Shown here one piece after another: positions 27,172 to 35,650 of a DNA stretch of 64,000 nucleotides. The notes under the pieces are model-generated. The model saw nothing but the letters and a program-made list of their open reading frames with translations. It did not search any database and was not told where the DNA came from. Numbering within the stretch: position 1 is the first letter of the stretch; each line of letters begins with the position of its first letter. This stretch comes from Pseudomonas chlororaphis subsp. piscium (lineage in GTDB: Bacteria > Pseudomonadota > Gammaproteobacteria > Pseudomonadales > Pseudomonadaceae). Where the stretch lies: contig NZ_CP027707.1 of NCBI RefSeq assembly GCF_003850345.1, forward strand, positions 868,001 through 932,000, read 5' to 3'. The translations under genes and the position numbers were made by a program.

Positions 27172-28281
27172 GTGAACAACGGGTGTGATCTAGTGGTGCT
27201 GTCATCCGACGCCGCTTTTCCGGTGTCCTGCCCGCCGTTCGCCGAGTCGCTTGCCTTGAACAATGTCCCCGTCGTTAAAAGAAACCTGCGCCGGATCGGT
27301 GTGGCCATGGCCTTGCTGTCGTTGCTGGTGCTGCTCGCCGCGTATTGGCTGCTGACACCGCCCGCGCCCTACGTGCCATTGACCGGCCTGGCCCCATCCA
27401 GCGTGTCGTTGATAGCGCTGGGCGACCAGGGCAGTGGCAGGCTGCAACAGTGGATGGTCGCGCAGTCCATGGAGCAGGTGGCCGAACGGGACGGGCGCCT
27501 GGACCTGGTGGTGCTGCTGGGGGACAACTTCTATGGCAAGTCCCTGACCGGCACCGCGGACCGTAACTGGGAGATGAAATTCGAGCGGGTCTACTGGGGG
27601 CGCTGGCTCAGCCACGTGCCGTTCTACGCGGTGCTGGGCAACCACGATTACCCGGTGTCCCAGGAGGTCGAGCTCGACTACTGCCGGCAGCATGTCGGTT
27701 CGGGGCGCTGGCAGATGCCGGCGCACGACTATGTGAAGGACTTCGGTGAGGTCGATGGCCGCCCGCTGCTGCGGATGGTGTTTCTCGACACCGCGGCGCC
27801 CCGTGACGCCCTGGCGCAAAAGGCCGCGTTTATCGAGCAGGCTTTCCAGCAGGCGGGGTCCGAACCGGTCTGGCGTGTGGTCGCGGCCCACCACCCGCTG
27901 CGCAACGAGGGGCTGCATGGCGACGATGACGCCTTGCTGGCGTCGCTGTTGCCGGCCTTGCAGCGCAGCCAGGTCGATCTGTTTCTGGCCGGGCATGACC
28001 ACAACCAGCAACTGATCCTGCGCCCCGGCGAGCCGGCCTGGGTGATTTCCGGTGCAGGCGGGCAGAAGCTCTATGCGCTGGGGGCGCCGCGGGACGACAC
28101 GCGCTTTTCGGCGTCGCGCGCCGGTTTCGCCAAGCTCGATTTCAGTGCCAGCCAACTGCGCCTGAGCTACTACGACGAGGGCAGCCAACTGGAGCAGCGT
28201 TACCAGTGGGCGCGCAATTGCCAGTGGCTGGCCAATGGCTGCCTGCTGCCCGAGACGCAGGCCGCCGCGGATCGGCGCTGA
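27172..28281 (+). CDS. Membrane-anchored metallophosphoesterase (purple acid phosphatase-like)
   Basis: About 340-369 residues; the start is uncertain (GTG 27172 gives the longest form, a TTG at 27256 a more natural N-terminus). An anchor segment (GVAMALLSLLVLLAAYWLL) precedes a calcineurin-like domain with the metal motifs LIALGDQGSG, LLGDNFYGKS, AVLGNHDYPV, VVAAHHPL and LAGHDHNQQL. This is the order found in tartrate-resistant acid phosphatases. The active site faces the periplasm, so it probably releases phosphate there. It is divergent from the ArnT-like gene. Confidence 0.8.
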   Translation: MNNGCDLVVLSSDAAFPVSCPPFAESLALNNVPVVKRNLRRIGVAMALLSLLVLLAAYWLLTPPAPYVPLTGLAPSSVSLIALGDQGSGRLQQWMVAQSMEQVAERDGRLDLVVLLGDNFYGKSLTGTADRNWEMKFERVYWGRWLSHVPFYAVLGNHDYPVSQEVELDYCRQHVGSGRWQMPAHDYVKDFGEVDGRPLLRMVFLDTAAPRDALAQKAAFIEQAFQQAGSEPVWRVVAAHHPLRNEGLHGDDDALLASLLPALQRSQVDLFLAGHDHNQQLILRPGEPAWVISGAGGQKLYALGAPRDDTRFSASRAGFAKLDFSASQLRLSYYDEGSQLEQRYQWARNCQWLANGCLLPETQAAADRR

Positions 28282-28293
28282 GCGACCGGGCGG

Positions 28294-29061
28294 TTACTTG
28301 AGGCTGCCGGAAAGGAACTGCTTCAAGCGCTCGCTGCTGGGGGCTTCCAGTACCCGAGCGGGCGGGCCTTGCTCTTCCACCCGGCCCTGATGCAGGAACA
28401 TGACGTGGTTGGAGACCTCGCGGGCAAAGGCCATTTCGTGGGTGACCACCACCATGGTCCGGCCTTCCTCGGCCAGTTGCTGCATGACCCGCAGCACCTC
28501 CGATACCAGCTCCGGGTCGAGGGCCGAGGTCGGCTCGTCGAACAGCATCACCTGCGGTTCCATGGCCAGCGCCCGGGCGATGGCCACGCGCTGTTGCTGG
28601 CCGCCGGACAGGTAGGACGGGTACTGGGCCTCGACCTTGGTCGGCAGGCCGACTTTGTCCAGGTACTTGCGGGCCCGTTCGATAGCCTTGTCCCGGGTGA
28701 TGCCCAGCACATTGATCGGGCATTCGATGATGTTTTCCAGCACCGTCATGTGGCTCCACAGGTTGAAGTGCTGGAACACCATCGCCAGTTTGCTGCGCAT
28801 CGCCTGTAGCTGCTTCGGGTCGGCCGCGCACAGCTCGCCCAAGCGGTTCCTGCGGGTGCGCAGCTCCTCGGCGTTGACCAGGATGCGTCCGCCGGACGGT
28901 TGTTCGAGGTAGTTGATGCAACGCAGAAAGGTGCTCTTGCCGGAGCCGGAGGAGCCGATGATGCTGATCACATCGCCGGCCCTGGCCTTGAGCGACACGC
29001 CCTTGAGCACCTCGTGGCTCCCGTAGTTCTTGTGCAGGTCTTCGACGATCAATGGGTACAT
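28294..29061 (-). CDS. Polar amino-acid ABC transporter, ATP-binding protein
   Basis: 255 residues from [20 protein letters not shown]. All ABC motifs are present: Walker [18 protein letters not shown]-loop, signature [16 protein letters not shown], Walker [16 protein letters not shown] and H-loop [10 protein letters not shown]. The HisP/GlnQ/AotP branch is clear. It is the last gene of an operon reading 31360 to 28294 (binding protein, two permeases, ATPase), with 20 bp between it and the permease gene. Confidence 0.92.
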   Translation of the reverse strand: MYPLIVEDLHKNYGSHEVLKGVSLKARAGDVISIIGSSGSGKSTFLRCINYLEQPSGGRILVNAEELRTRRNRLGELCAADPKQLQAMRSKLAMVFQHFNLWSHMTVLENIIECPINVLGITRDKAIERARKYLDKVGLPTKVEAQYPSYLSGGQQQRVAIARALAMEPQVMLFDEPTSALDPELVSEVLRVMQQLAEEGRTMVVVTHEMAFAREVSNHVMFLHQGRVEEQGPPARVLEAPSSERLKQFLSGSLK

Positions 29062-29081
29062 GCGAGCCTCTCCGTTGGAGA

Positions 29082-29795
29082 TCAATGGGTCTGTGGCTTG
29101 AGGTAGGCCAGCCAGCGCAGTTCGGCGCGGCGGAACAGCCAGATCAGGACAAAAGCGCTGCAGGCGTAGAGCACGCCGGCAATGCCGAAGGCGCTGAAGG
29201 CGGCGTAGGTGGCCGAGTTGACGTCGCGGGCGACCTTCAGCAGGTCCGGCACCGTGGCGGTAAAGGCCACCGAGGTGGAGTGCAGCATCAGGATCACTTC
29301 ATTGCTGAAGGACGGCAGCGCCCGGCGCAGCGCCGACGGCAGGAGGATGCGTCGGTAGAAGGTGAATCGGCTCATGCCATAGGCCTTGGCCGCTTCCACC
29401 TCGCCATGGGCGATGGAGCGGATGGCGCCGGCGAAGATCTCCGTCATGTAGGCGCAGGTGTTGAGCCCGAACGCCAGCACCGTGCAGTTGAAACCGTCGC
29501 GAAAAAACGCGTCGAGAAAGTCCTGGGCGCGCACCACGCTCAGGCTGTAGACGCCGGCGTAGAAGAACAGCAGCTGGATATACAACGGCGTGCCACGAAA
29601 CACGTAGGTGTAGAGCCACACCGGAGTGCGCAGCAGCGGGTTGCGGCTGACCCGCGCCAGGGACAAGGGCAGCGCCAGGGTGAAGCCGATCAGCACCGAC
29701 AGCACCAGCAGCCACAGGGTCATGGCCAGCCCGGACAGCTGTGCGGCATCGCTCCACAGGTAGGCCTGCCAGTAGTCTTCGAGAATGCCGGTCAT
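29082..29795 (-). CDS. Polar amino-acid ABC transporter permease (HisM-like)
   Basis: 237 residues with about five membrane segments and the family EAA loop ([20 protein letters not shown]). It starts within the stop region of the upstream permease (4-bp ATGA overlap), so the two are translationally coupled, as in hisQM and aotQM. It forms the heteromeric inner-membrane channel with its partner. Confidence 0.92.
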   Translation of the reverse strand: MTGILEDYWQAYLWSDAAQLSGLAMTLWLLVLSVLIGFTLALPLSLARVSRNPLLRTPVWLYTYVFRGTPLYIQLLFFYAGVYSLSVVRAQDFLDAFFRDGFNCTVLAFGLNTCAYMTEIFAGAIRSIAHGEVEAAKAYGMSRFTFYRRILLPSALRRALPSFSNEVILMLHSTSVAFTATVPDLLKVARDVNSATYAAFSAFGIAGVLYACSAFVLIWLFRRAELRWLAYLKPQTH

Positions 29796-30481
29796 AGCGA
29801 AGCCCTCTTGACGCCCACCGAGTAACGCTGGCTCAGCCAGATCAGCACCAGGTTGGAAAGGCTGGTGATGGCCAGGTAGATCAGGCCGCCGACCAGGGTG
29901 AAATAAAAGAACTGCATCGAGCCTTTGCCGGCGTCCTGGGTGGCCTTGACCACATCGCTCAGGCCGATGATCGACACCAGCGCCGTGGACTTGATCAGCA
30001 CCAGCCAGTTGTTGCCGATGCCCGGCAGGGCATGGCGCAGCATCTGTGGAAACAGCACTTTGCGAAAGCTCTGGGCGCGGCTCATGCCATAGGCCCTGGC
30101 CGCTTCCTGCTGGCCCGGGGGCACCGCCTGGAAGGCGCCGCGAAAGGTTTCGGTGAAGTAGGCGCCGTAGATGAAGGCCAGGGTCAGCACCCCGGCCAGG
30201 AACGGGTCGATGTCAATCTGCGCCATCTCCAGCCAGTCGGTGAACTGGTTGAGCAGCATCTGCAGGCTGAAGAACAACAGCAGCATGATCACCAGGTCCG
30301 GCATGCTGCGGATCAGCGTGGTGTAGCCGCCGGCAACCGCCTGCAAGGCACGATTGCCGGAGGCCTTGGCGCTGGCGCCGAGCAGCCCCAGCAGCACCGC
30401 CATCAGCAGTGACGACAGGGCCAGTTTGAGGGTGGTCAGGGTGCCCTGCAGAATCTGCGGGCCAAAACCTTCCAGAAGCAT
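29792..30481 (-). CDS. Polar amino-acid ABC transporter permease (HisQ-like)
   Basis: 229 residues with about five membrane segments and the EAA loop PGQQEAARAYGMSRAQSFRK. It lies between the binding-protein gene (90 bp upstream) and the HisM-like gene (overlapping). The HisQ-type order and similarity to arginine/ornithine/histidine permeases suggest basic or polar amino acids. Confidence 0.92.
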   Translation of the reverse strand: MLLEGFGPQILQGTLTTLKLALSSLLMAVLLGLLGASAKASGNRALQAVAGGYTTLIRSMPDLVIMLLLFFSLQMLLNQFTDWLEMAQIDIDPFLAGVLTLAFIYGAYFTETFRGAFQAVPPGQQEAARAYGMSRAQSFRKVLFPQMLRHALPGIGNNWLVLIKSTALVSIIGLSDVVKATQDAGKGSMQFFYFTLVGGLIYLAITSLSNLVLIWLSQRYSVGVKRASL

Positions 30482-30571
30482 TTCACGCCCCTTGTTGTTA
30501 TTAGAGTGAGCTGAAAAAGGCGGCGACGCGGCCGTGGCGGCGGGCGTCGCGCTTGGGGTGCGGTATCGGGG

Positions 30572-31360
30572 TCAGGGCCCGCCGTAGATATCGAAGTCGA
30601 AGTATTTGCGGTTGATCCTGGCGTAGGTGCCATTGGCCAGGATGGTCGCCAGCGCCTTGTTCAGGTCTTCGCGCAATTCCACATCGTCCTTGCGCAGGCC
30701 GATGCCGTCGCCGACGCCGAAAAACTCCGTGTCGGCGAGGGTGTCGCCGGCGAACTCGAAATCCTTGCCGATGGGTTTGGACAGGAAGCCGTAGCTGGCC
30801 TGGATCGACGACTGCAACGAGGCGTCGAGACGCCCGACGAGCAGGTCGGCATACACCTGGTCCTGGCTCTGATAGGACAGGATCTGCACCCCTTGGGCGC
30901 CCCACTTGGCCTTGGCATAGGCCTCCTGGGCCGAGCCCTGCTCGACGCCGACCCGCTTGCCCTTGAGCGAGTCGAGGGTCGGCACCAGGCCCGAGCCGCG
31001 CTTGGCGATCAGCCGCGCGGGGGCGTTGGAGATCTTGTCGGTGAAAGCGATGCGGGTCATGCGCTTGGGGGTGACGGTCATCGACGAGGCGATGGCGTCG
31101 AACTTGCGCGCCAGCAGGGCGGGAATCATTCCGTCCCAGCTGCTTTCGACCCACACGCAACGGGCTTTCAGCTCGGCGCAGAGGGCTTCGGCGATGTCGA
31201 TGCCAAACCCGCTCAGCTTGCCGTCGGGGTCTTTGTATTCCAGGGGCGGGTAGGTCGGATCCACACCCAGCTTCAGCACCTTGCCCGACCAGTCGGCCGC
31301 GCCGGCGCTGGCCGACACCGACAACAGCACCCATGAAACCGCAGCGATCATTTTTTTCAT
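30572..31360 (-). CDS. Amino-acid ABC transporter substrate-binding protein
   Basis: 262 residues with a signal peptide (MKKMIAAVSWVLLSVSASAGA) and the SBP_bac_3 signature (GVDPTYPPLEYKDPDGKLSG, then GFGIDIAEALCAEL). The DAIASSMTVTPKRMTRIAFT stretch matches the lysine/arginine/ornithine/histidine-binding group (HisJ/ArgT/AotJ). The gene heads the transporter operon and lies 61 bp downstream of the M20 amidohydrolase gene. This suggests that the transported compound or its amide is the substrate of that enzyme. Confidence 0.9.
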   Translation of the reverse strand: MKKMIAAVSWVLLSVSASAGAADWSGKVLKLGVDPTYPPLEYKDPDGKLSGFGIDIAEALCAELKARCVWVESSWDGMIPALLARKFDAIASSMTVTPKRMTRIAFTDKISNAPARLIAKRGSGLVPTLDSLKGKRVGVEQGSAQEAYAKAKWGAQGVQILSYQSQDQVYADLLVGRLDASLQSSIQASYGFLSKPIGKDFEFAGDTLADTEFFGVGDGIGLRKDDVELREDLNKALATILANGTYARINRKYFDFDIYGGP

Positions 31361-31421
31361 TGTTTTTTCCTCGGTTAATCGCCGGCTACGTCAGTGATGA
31401 CACTGCTACAGCCTTTTGTCG

Positions 31422-32603
31422 CTACCTGCCCACTGGGCCGAGAAAACGCTCGGCCAGCTTGACCCAGTAGGTCGCGCCGATGGGCAGGCAGTGGTCGTTG
31501 AAGTCGTAGCCCGGGTTGTGCAGCAGGCAACTGCCTTCGCCCTGGCCATTGCCGATCACCAGGTAGCTGCCGGGGCAGCGTTCGAGCATGAAGGCGAAGT
31601 CCTCGCTGGCGGTGAACGGCTTGAGGTCGTGGATCAACTGCTCTTCGCCCAGCCACTCGCGGGCCACCTCCCGGGCCAGGGCGGTTTCCTCGGGGTGGTT
31701 GATCAGCACCGGATGGCAGTGCTGATAGTCGATCTGCGCCTGGGCGCCAAAACTCGCGGCCTGGCCGTGCACCAGCTCGGTGATGCGCCGTTCGAGCAAC
31801 TGGCGGACCTCCGGCGTCAGGGCGCGCACGCTGATGCTCATGTCGGCCGAGGCCGGGATCACATTCGAGACGGTGCCGGAATGGATCGCGCCGACGCTGA
31901 CGATGGCTGTGTCCTGGGGGTTGATATTGCGCGCGACGATGCTTTGCAGGGCGACCACGATCGAGGCGCACACCAGCACTGGGTCGATCGCCTTGTGCGG
32001 CACCGCGCCGTGGCCGCCGTGGCCGATGATCTTGACGGTCACGGTGTCGGCCGAGGCCATGAACGGCCCGCTGTAGAAGCCCAGGTGCCCGGTGGGATGG
32101 CCCGGCACGTTGTGCATCGCGAACACCGCGTCGCAGGGAAAACGCTCGAACAGGCCGTCATCGAGCATCGCCCGGGCGCCGCCCAGGCCCTCTTCAGCGG
32201 GCTGGAAAATCAGTTGCAGGGTGCCCTTGAAGTTGCGCGAGCGCGCCAGGTAGTGCGCCGCCGCCAGCAGGGTGGCGGTATGGCCGTCGTGACCGCAGGC
32301 ATGCATCACCCCGTCGATCCGGCTGGCGTGGGGCACGCCGCTGGTTTCCTGGATCGGCAGGGCGTCCATATCGGCGCGCAGGCCCAACGCGCGGCCTTCG
32401 CCGTTTTTCAGGGTGGCGACCACGCCGGTGCGGCCGACCCCGGTGCTGACCTCATAACCCCACTCACGCAATTGCCCGGCCACCAGTGCGCTGGTGACGA
32501 ACTCTTCGAACCCCAGTTCGGGGTGGGCGTGGATCTGGCGGCGCAGGGCGATCATTGCGTTCTGCTGTTCGGCTATCTCGGGTAGCACGTAACGGGCGTT
32601 CAT
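31422..32603 (-). CDS. M20-family amidohydrolase (hippurate hydrolase/aminoacylase-like)
   Basis: 393 residues with two metal sites. HAHPELGFEE, GLRADMDALPIQE, MHACGHDGHTATLL and FQPAEEGLGGA are the M20 metal and catalytic motifs. A dimerisation insert follows, then the last ligand His in GSCLLHNPGYDFND. Members hydrolyse N-acyl or N-aroyl amino acids. It is probably co-transcribed with the ABC operon downstream and controlled by the divergent LysR gene at 32756. Confidence 0.88.
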   Translation of the reverse strand: MNARYVLPEIAEQQNAMIALRRQIHAHPELGFEEFVTSALVAGQLREWGYEVSTGVGRTGVVATLKNGEGRALGLRADMDALPIQETSGVPHASRIDGVMHACGHDGHTATLLAAAHYLARSRNFKGTLQLIFQPAEEGLGGARAMLDDGLFERFPCDAVFAMHNVPGHPTGHLGFYSGPFMASADTVTVKIIGHGGHGAVPHKAIDPVLVCASIVVALQSIVARNINPQDTAIVSVGAIHSGTVSNVIPASADMSISVRALTPEVRQLLERRITELVHGQAASFGAQAQIDYQHCHPVLINHPEETALAREVAREWLGEEQLIHDLKPFTASEDFAFMLERCPGSYLVIGNGQGEGSCLLHNPGYDFNDHCLPIGATYWVKLAERFLGPVGR

Positions 32604-32755
32604 GGTGGGGTTCCTCGGCTAAGGTCGCTCGCCAGCTCGGACCCGTCGGGCGAATCGTCGAGGCGCTGTTGGGCTGATCTTAGGCATCGGGCGGCCTGTC
32701 GGGGAGGCTCAGTTTGGTTATGATGACAACCCGAAGTTGTCACCTGGGCACGCCG

Positions 32756-33709
32756 ATGAAATTGCATCAACTCCAAGCCTTGATCGCCAGCGCCGAGACC
32801 GGAAGCATTCGTGGCGCCGCGCGTTCGCTGAACCTGTCCCAGGCGGCCGTGACCAAGGCGCTGCGCGAGCTGGAAACCGCCCAGCAGTTGCCGCTGTTCG
32901 TCCGCACCCCCAGCGGCCTGAACTTCACCGAGTACGGCAAGGTGCTGCTGACCCACGCCCGGCTGGTGCTCAAGCAACTGGAGCATGCCCAGGCCGAGCT
33001 GGATCAGTTGCGCGGGAAAAACAGCGGCCGGCTGTGTGTCGGGGTCACGCCGTGGATCGCCCTGACCCTGCTGCCGGAAGTGGTGCTGGAGTTTCGCCAG
33101 CGCATGCCAGAGGTGCGCCTGGAGCTGTTCGAAAGCCTGATGGCGGTGGCCCAGCCGCTGCTGCGCGACGGCAGCATGGACTTCGCCATCGGCCAGTTGC
33201 ACCCGTCCCAGGCGCCCCAGGACTTTTCCTGCGAGACCCTGCTGGACTACCAGACCTCGGTGCTGGTGCGCCAGGGCCATGCCCGGCAGGATGCCCGCTC
33301 GATCCACGAACTGCTCGATCAGCAATGGACCCTGAACTACGCCCCGGACGGCCACGACGCGCTGATGCAGGACCTGTTCTGGCGCCACGGCGCGCAGATC
33401 GACGAGCGCCGCATCGTCCGCGCCCATTCCCTGGCGATCCTGCAAATGCTGGTCGAGCACGCCGACATGTGTACCTGGGGCCCGACCATCATGAGCACCG
33501 CGCCGCCATTCCTCGGGCGGTTGGTGTCGTTGCAACTGGAGGAGCAGTTCGAACCCCGGCACCTGAGCATCGTCACACGCTGCAACGTCGCCCTCAGCAA
33601 CCCGGCGCTGTGTTTCACCGACTGCCTGCTGCAGGTGATCCGCCGGCACGCGCGCTCGGCGCGTAAAGAGGACCGGGCGCTGTTCGAGACCGTGCGCCTG
33701 CGGGTCTGA
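32756..33709 (+). CDS. LysR-family transcriptional regulator
   Basis: 317 residues from MKLHQLQALIASAETGSIRG. The helix-turn-helix (GAARSLNLSQAAVTKALREL) and LysR effector domain are clear; the CbbR/GcvA-like start is typical. A longer start 14 codons upstream is unlikely. It is divergent from the M20/ABC operon (152 bp between start codons), the classical LysR arrangement, so that operon is the expected target. Confidence 0.87.
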   Translation: MKLHQLQALIASAETGSIRGAARSLNLSQAAVTKALRELETAQQLPLFVRTPSGLNFTEYGKVLLTHARLVLKQLEHAQAELDQLRGKNSGRLCVGVTPWIALTLLPEVVLEFRQRMPEVRLELFESLMAVAQPLLRDGSMDFAIGQLHPSQAPQDFSCETLLDYQTSVLVRQGHARQDARSIHELLDQQWTLNYAPDGHDALMQDLFWRHGAQIDERRIVRAHSLAILQMLVEHADMCTWGPTIMSTAPPFLGRLVSLQLEEQFEPRHLSIVTRCNVALSNPALCFTDCLLQVIRRHARSARKEDRALFETVRLRV

Positions 33710-33759
33710 GGCGGGCCGCGGATCGCAAGCAGATTGCGGCAATCGTCACTACGCTGGAA

Positions 33760-33811
33760 GGTGCGCCCGGCGGGCCTTCAGGCCCCTGAAAACGCTCCGG
33801 GCGCCTTTCTT
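33760..33811 (+). terminator. Probable terminator hairpin after the LysR gene
   Basis: Arms GCGCCCGG (33763-33770) and CCGGGCGC (33797-33804) enclose an inner stem GGGCC-TTCA-GGCCC and are followed by a short T-rich stretch. The structure is clear, but the weak T run lowers confidence. Confidence 0.5.
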
Positions 33812-33838
33812 CCCCGCGGCTGAACAGGTGCCCTGAAC

Positions 33839-34183
33839 ATGCGCAAACTGTGGCGAAAGTATCTGGATCTGCTGGACGGCGACCTGAATACGCGGGTCTT
33901 CGACAACTTCAAGAACCTGCTGGTCTGCGCCTTGCTGTTCGCCGCCGGGACCAATGCGCTGCACAGCGAGCAACATGTGTTCATGGGCCTGTTCGGCTCT
34001 CGCCTGACCGGCTGGGGGCTGATCGCGGTGTCGGCGCTGCTGATGCTGCTGAATGTCAGCGACGGCCTGCGCCGGCTGGCCAAGCTGCCTTATCACCGGG
34101 TGCTGCAGGTCGCGCTGTTCCTGCTGTACCTGATCCTGGCGGTGCGGCTGGTGGAGATCGTCTGGAACTTCCGGGCCGAGTAG
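33839..34183 (+). CDS. Small membrane protein, function unknown
   Basis: 114 residues from MRKLWRKYLDLLDGDLNTRV. It has a basic N-terminus and three hydrophobic stretches (LLVCALLFAAGTNAL; GWGLIAVSALLMLLNVSD; VLQVALFLLYLILAVRLVEI). It is not a recognised family. It starts just after the LysR terminator region and appears monocistronic. The 166 bp to the short ORF at 34349 contain no clear gene. Confidence 0.6.
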   Translation: MRKLWRKYLDLLDGDLNTRVFDNFKNLLVCALLFAAGTNALHSEQHVFMGLFGSRLTGWGLIAVSALLMLLNVSDGLRRLAKLPYHRVLQVALFLLYLILAVRLVEIVWNFRAE

Positions 34184-34348
34184 CGCAGCCTTTCAGGCTG
34201 GCGGCAGCGGCCCCTGTGGTGGCGAACCCACAAATGCCCTACAAAAAAGCCGTGTCGACCGCCCCGGAAATACCCTATACAGATAGCGGCCCGCAACCGC
34301 CCATGGCGCCAGCGGGCGCCCGTACCACCCACCACGCAGGAGATGGAC

Positions 34349-34510
34349 ATGTTCAGGTTCCTCACGGTCACTGAATTAGAGCAAACCCCTCGGCATCGTC
34401 ATGGCGGCTCCGTCAGCGGAGCCATTGCTGCCTGGGAGCTGAAAAATCTGGCTCTCAATACCAAGGGGTTTGTCATATGTCCAAAGAATTACTCGGAGTT
34501 TCTGCTGTAG
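34349..34510 (+). CDS. Possible 53-codon upstream ORF/leader gene
   Basis: Starts MFRFLTVTELEQTPRHRHGG with AGGAG six bases before the ATG, the best ribosome site in the neighbourhood. It ends with a TAG inside the next gene, overlapping the start of the 118-residue membrane protein by 34 bases in another frame. Ribosomes reading it would pass through the inverted repeat at 34382-34472 that covers the ribosome site of that gene. It may be a true small protein, a leader peptide or chance. Confidence 0.4.
   Translation: MFRFLTVTELEQTPRHRHGGSVSGAIAAWELKNLALNTKGFVICPKNYSEFLL
34382..34476 (+). promoter_or_regulatory. Inverted repeat covering the ribosome site of the 34477 gene
   Basis: CAAACCCCTCGG (34382-34393) pairs with CCAAGGGGTTTG (34461-34472), 11 of 12 positions. 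The right arm contains the AAGGGG ribosome site of the ATG at 34477. An inner hairpin GGCTCC/GGAGCC lies at 34406-34423. When folded, the ribosome site would be hidden. Confidence 0.5.
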
Positions 34511-34833
34511 GGCTGATGGTGCTGGGCGAGTTTTGCGCGATCTACAGCGAAGTGGTCGCCGCCCGCCTGGCGCATACGGGCAATACGTCATGGCCGGACC
34601 TGGCGTTGCCCGTGCTGATCATGTGTTTCGCCGGTATCTGTCTGATTGGCGCCTATTGGCTGGGCTACCTGGCGGTCGGCGATATCTGGATGATCACGGT
34701 GGTGTCGGTGACCTCGCTGTTGCTGCTCGAACCGCTGGTGATCTGGTCGGTGTTCCGTGAGTTGCCGGGACGCGGCACCTTGATCGGCTGTTGTCTGGGC
34801 GCGCTGGGCATGCTCTCGGCGGTCTTTCTGTAA
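34477..34833 (+). CDS. Four-segment small membrane protein (EmrE/ArnE-like size)
   Basis: 118 residues from MSKELLGVSAVGLMVLGEFC with four hydrophobic helices and a Glu in the first helix (VLGEF), as in small multidrug-resistance transporters. The other SMR motifs are not convincing, so an SMR/ArnE-type flippase half is only one option. It has a strong terminator downstream and the unusual leader described above. Confidence 0.6.
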   Translation: MSKELLGVSAVGLMVLGEFCAIYSEVVAARLAHTGNTSWPDLALPVLIMCFAGICLIGAYWLGYLAVGDIWMITVVSVTSLLLLEPLVIWSVFRELPGRGTLIGCCLGALGMLSAVFL

Positions 34834-34852
34834 CTCGCGTTATGACTCGAAT

Positions 34853-34888
34853 GCGGCCTGGCGGTGATCCCGCCGGGCCGTTTTTTTG
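34853..34888 (+). terminator. Rho-independent terminator
   Basis: CGGCCTGGCGG / CCGCCGGGCCG stem followed by seven T residues, downstream of the 34477 gene. The facing tetR gene begins its 3' end about 27 bases on. Confidence 0.9.
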
Positions 34889-34914
34889 TCTGCTGTTTGG
34901 CGGTTGGGCGAGTG

Positions 34915-35520
34915 CTATGTGGCCGCTTCGGTTTGCGCATCGAAGGCCGCCATGGCCATGGGAATCATCGCCAGCAGTCGCGACCTGCCGACTCCGTCCC
35001 GGGCCTGCACCGACAGCCCATGCAGCACCGTGGCATAGCAGTCCCCGAGGGACATCACGTCGGTGCGCTTGGGCAGCTCGCCAGAGCGCACGGCCTGCTC
35101 CAGGCGCTCGATGATGGAGCGGGTCCTGTCGCGGCGGTGTTCGGCCAGCCATTCTCTGATGCCGTCGTTGTCCGCCGAGCAGTTGGTGGCGGAGGACACC
35201 ACCATGCAGCCCTGTGGGCGGTCGGGCTGGGTATAGAGCTCGACGGCTTCCCTGAGCATGCGCTCGATGGCATCGCGGGCACTGATGTCGTCGCCTAGGG
35301 CGGCATCGGCAAAGGCGCCGTCGCCCGACTCGTAGGCTTCGATGGCCTCGCGAAACAGCGCTTCCTTGGAACCGAAGGCCGCATAGATGCGCGCCGAGGC
35401 AATGCCCAGCGCGTCCACCAGGTCGGACATGGAGGTGGCCTCGAAGCCGCGCTGCCAGAACACATCACGTGCCTTGTACAGGGCCTGCTTTCGGTCGAAT
35501 TCGCGGGGTCTGCCAGCCAT
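34915..35520 (-). CDS. TetR-family repressor
   Basis: 201 residues from MAGRPREFDRKQALYKARDV. The N-terminal TetR helix-turn-helix is visible (TSMSDLVDALGIASARIYAAFGS), with a TetR_C-type ligand half. The gene is divergent from the isomerase/hydrolase operon at 35651. Two copies of a 16-bp palindrome lie between them, one near each start codon, so it very probably represses both itself and that operon. The inducer is unknown. Confidence 0.88.
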   Translation of the reverse strand: MAGRPREFDRKQALYKARDVFWQRGFEATSMSDLVDALGIASARIYAAFGSKEALFREAIEAYESGDGAFADAALGDDISARDAIERMLREAVELYTQPDRPQGCMVVSSATNCSADNDGIREWLAEHRRDRTRSIIERLEQAVRSGELPKRTDVMSLGDCYATVLHGLSVQARDGVGRSRLLAMIPMAMAAFDAQTEAAT

Positions 35521-35556
35521 GTCCAGTTCTCGATGCAAAGGGAGTGGTGCCAATTA

Positions 35557-35572
35557 TTGGTCGATCGACAAA
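35557..35572. promoter_or_regulatory. TetR operator, tetR-proximal copy
   Basis: TTGGTCGATCGACAAA, a near-perfect palindrome with one mismatch, 36 bp upstream of the tetR start. It matches the second copy at 35619 in 15 of 16 positions. Confidence 0.75.
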
Positions 35573-35618
35573 AAAATCAAGCCGTCGTATTGACGGCGTG
35601 TCGAGGCTCACCCTATTG

Positions 35619-35634
35619 TTTGTCGATCGACAAA
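35619..35634. promoter_or_regulatory. TetR operator, operon-proximal copy
   Basis: TTTGTCGATCGACAAA, a perfect 16-bp palindrome, ending 16 bp before the isomerase start and just upstream of its AGGAGG ribosome site. Bound repressor would block initiation or early elongation. Confidence 0.8.
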
Positions 35635-35650
35635 TAATAGGAGGTTGACG

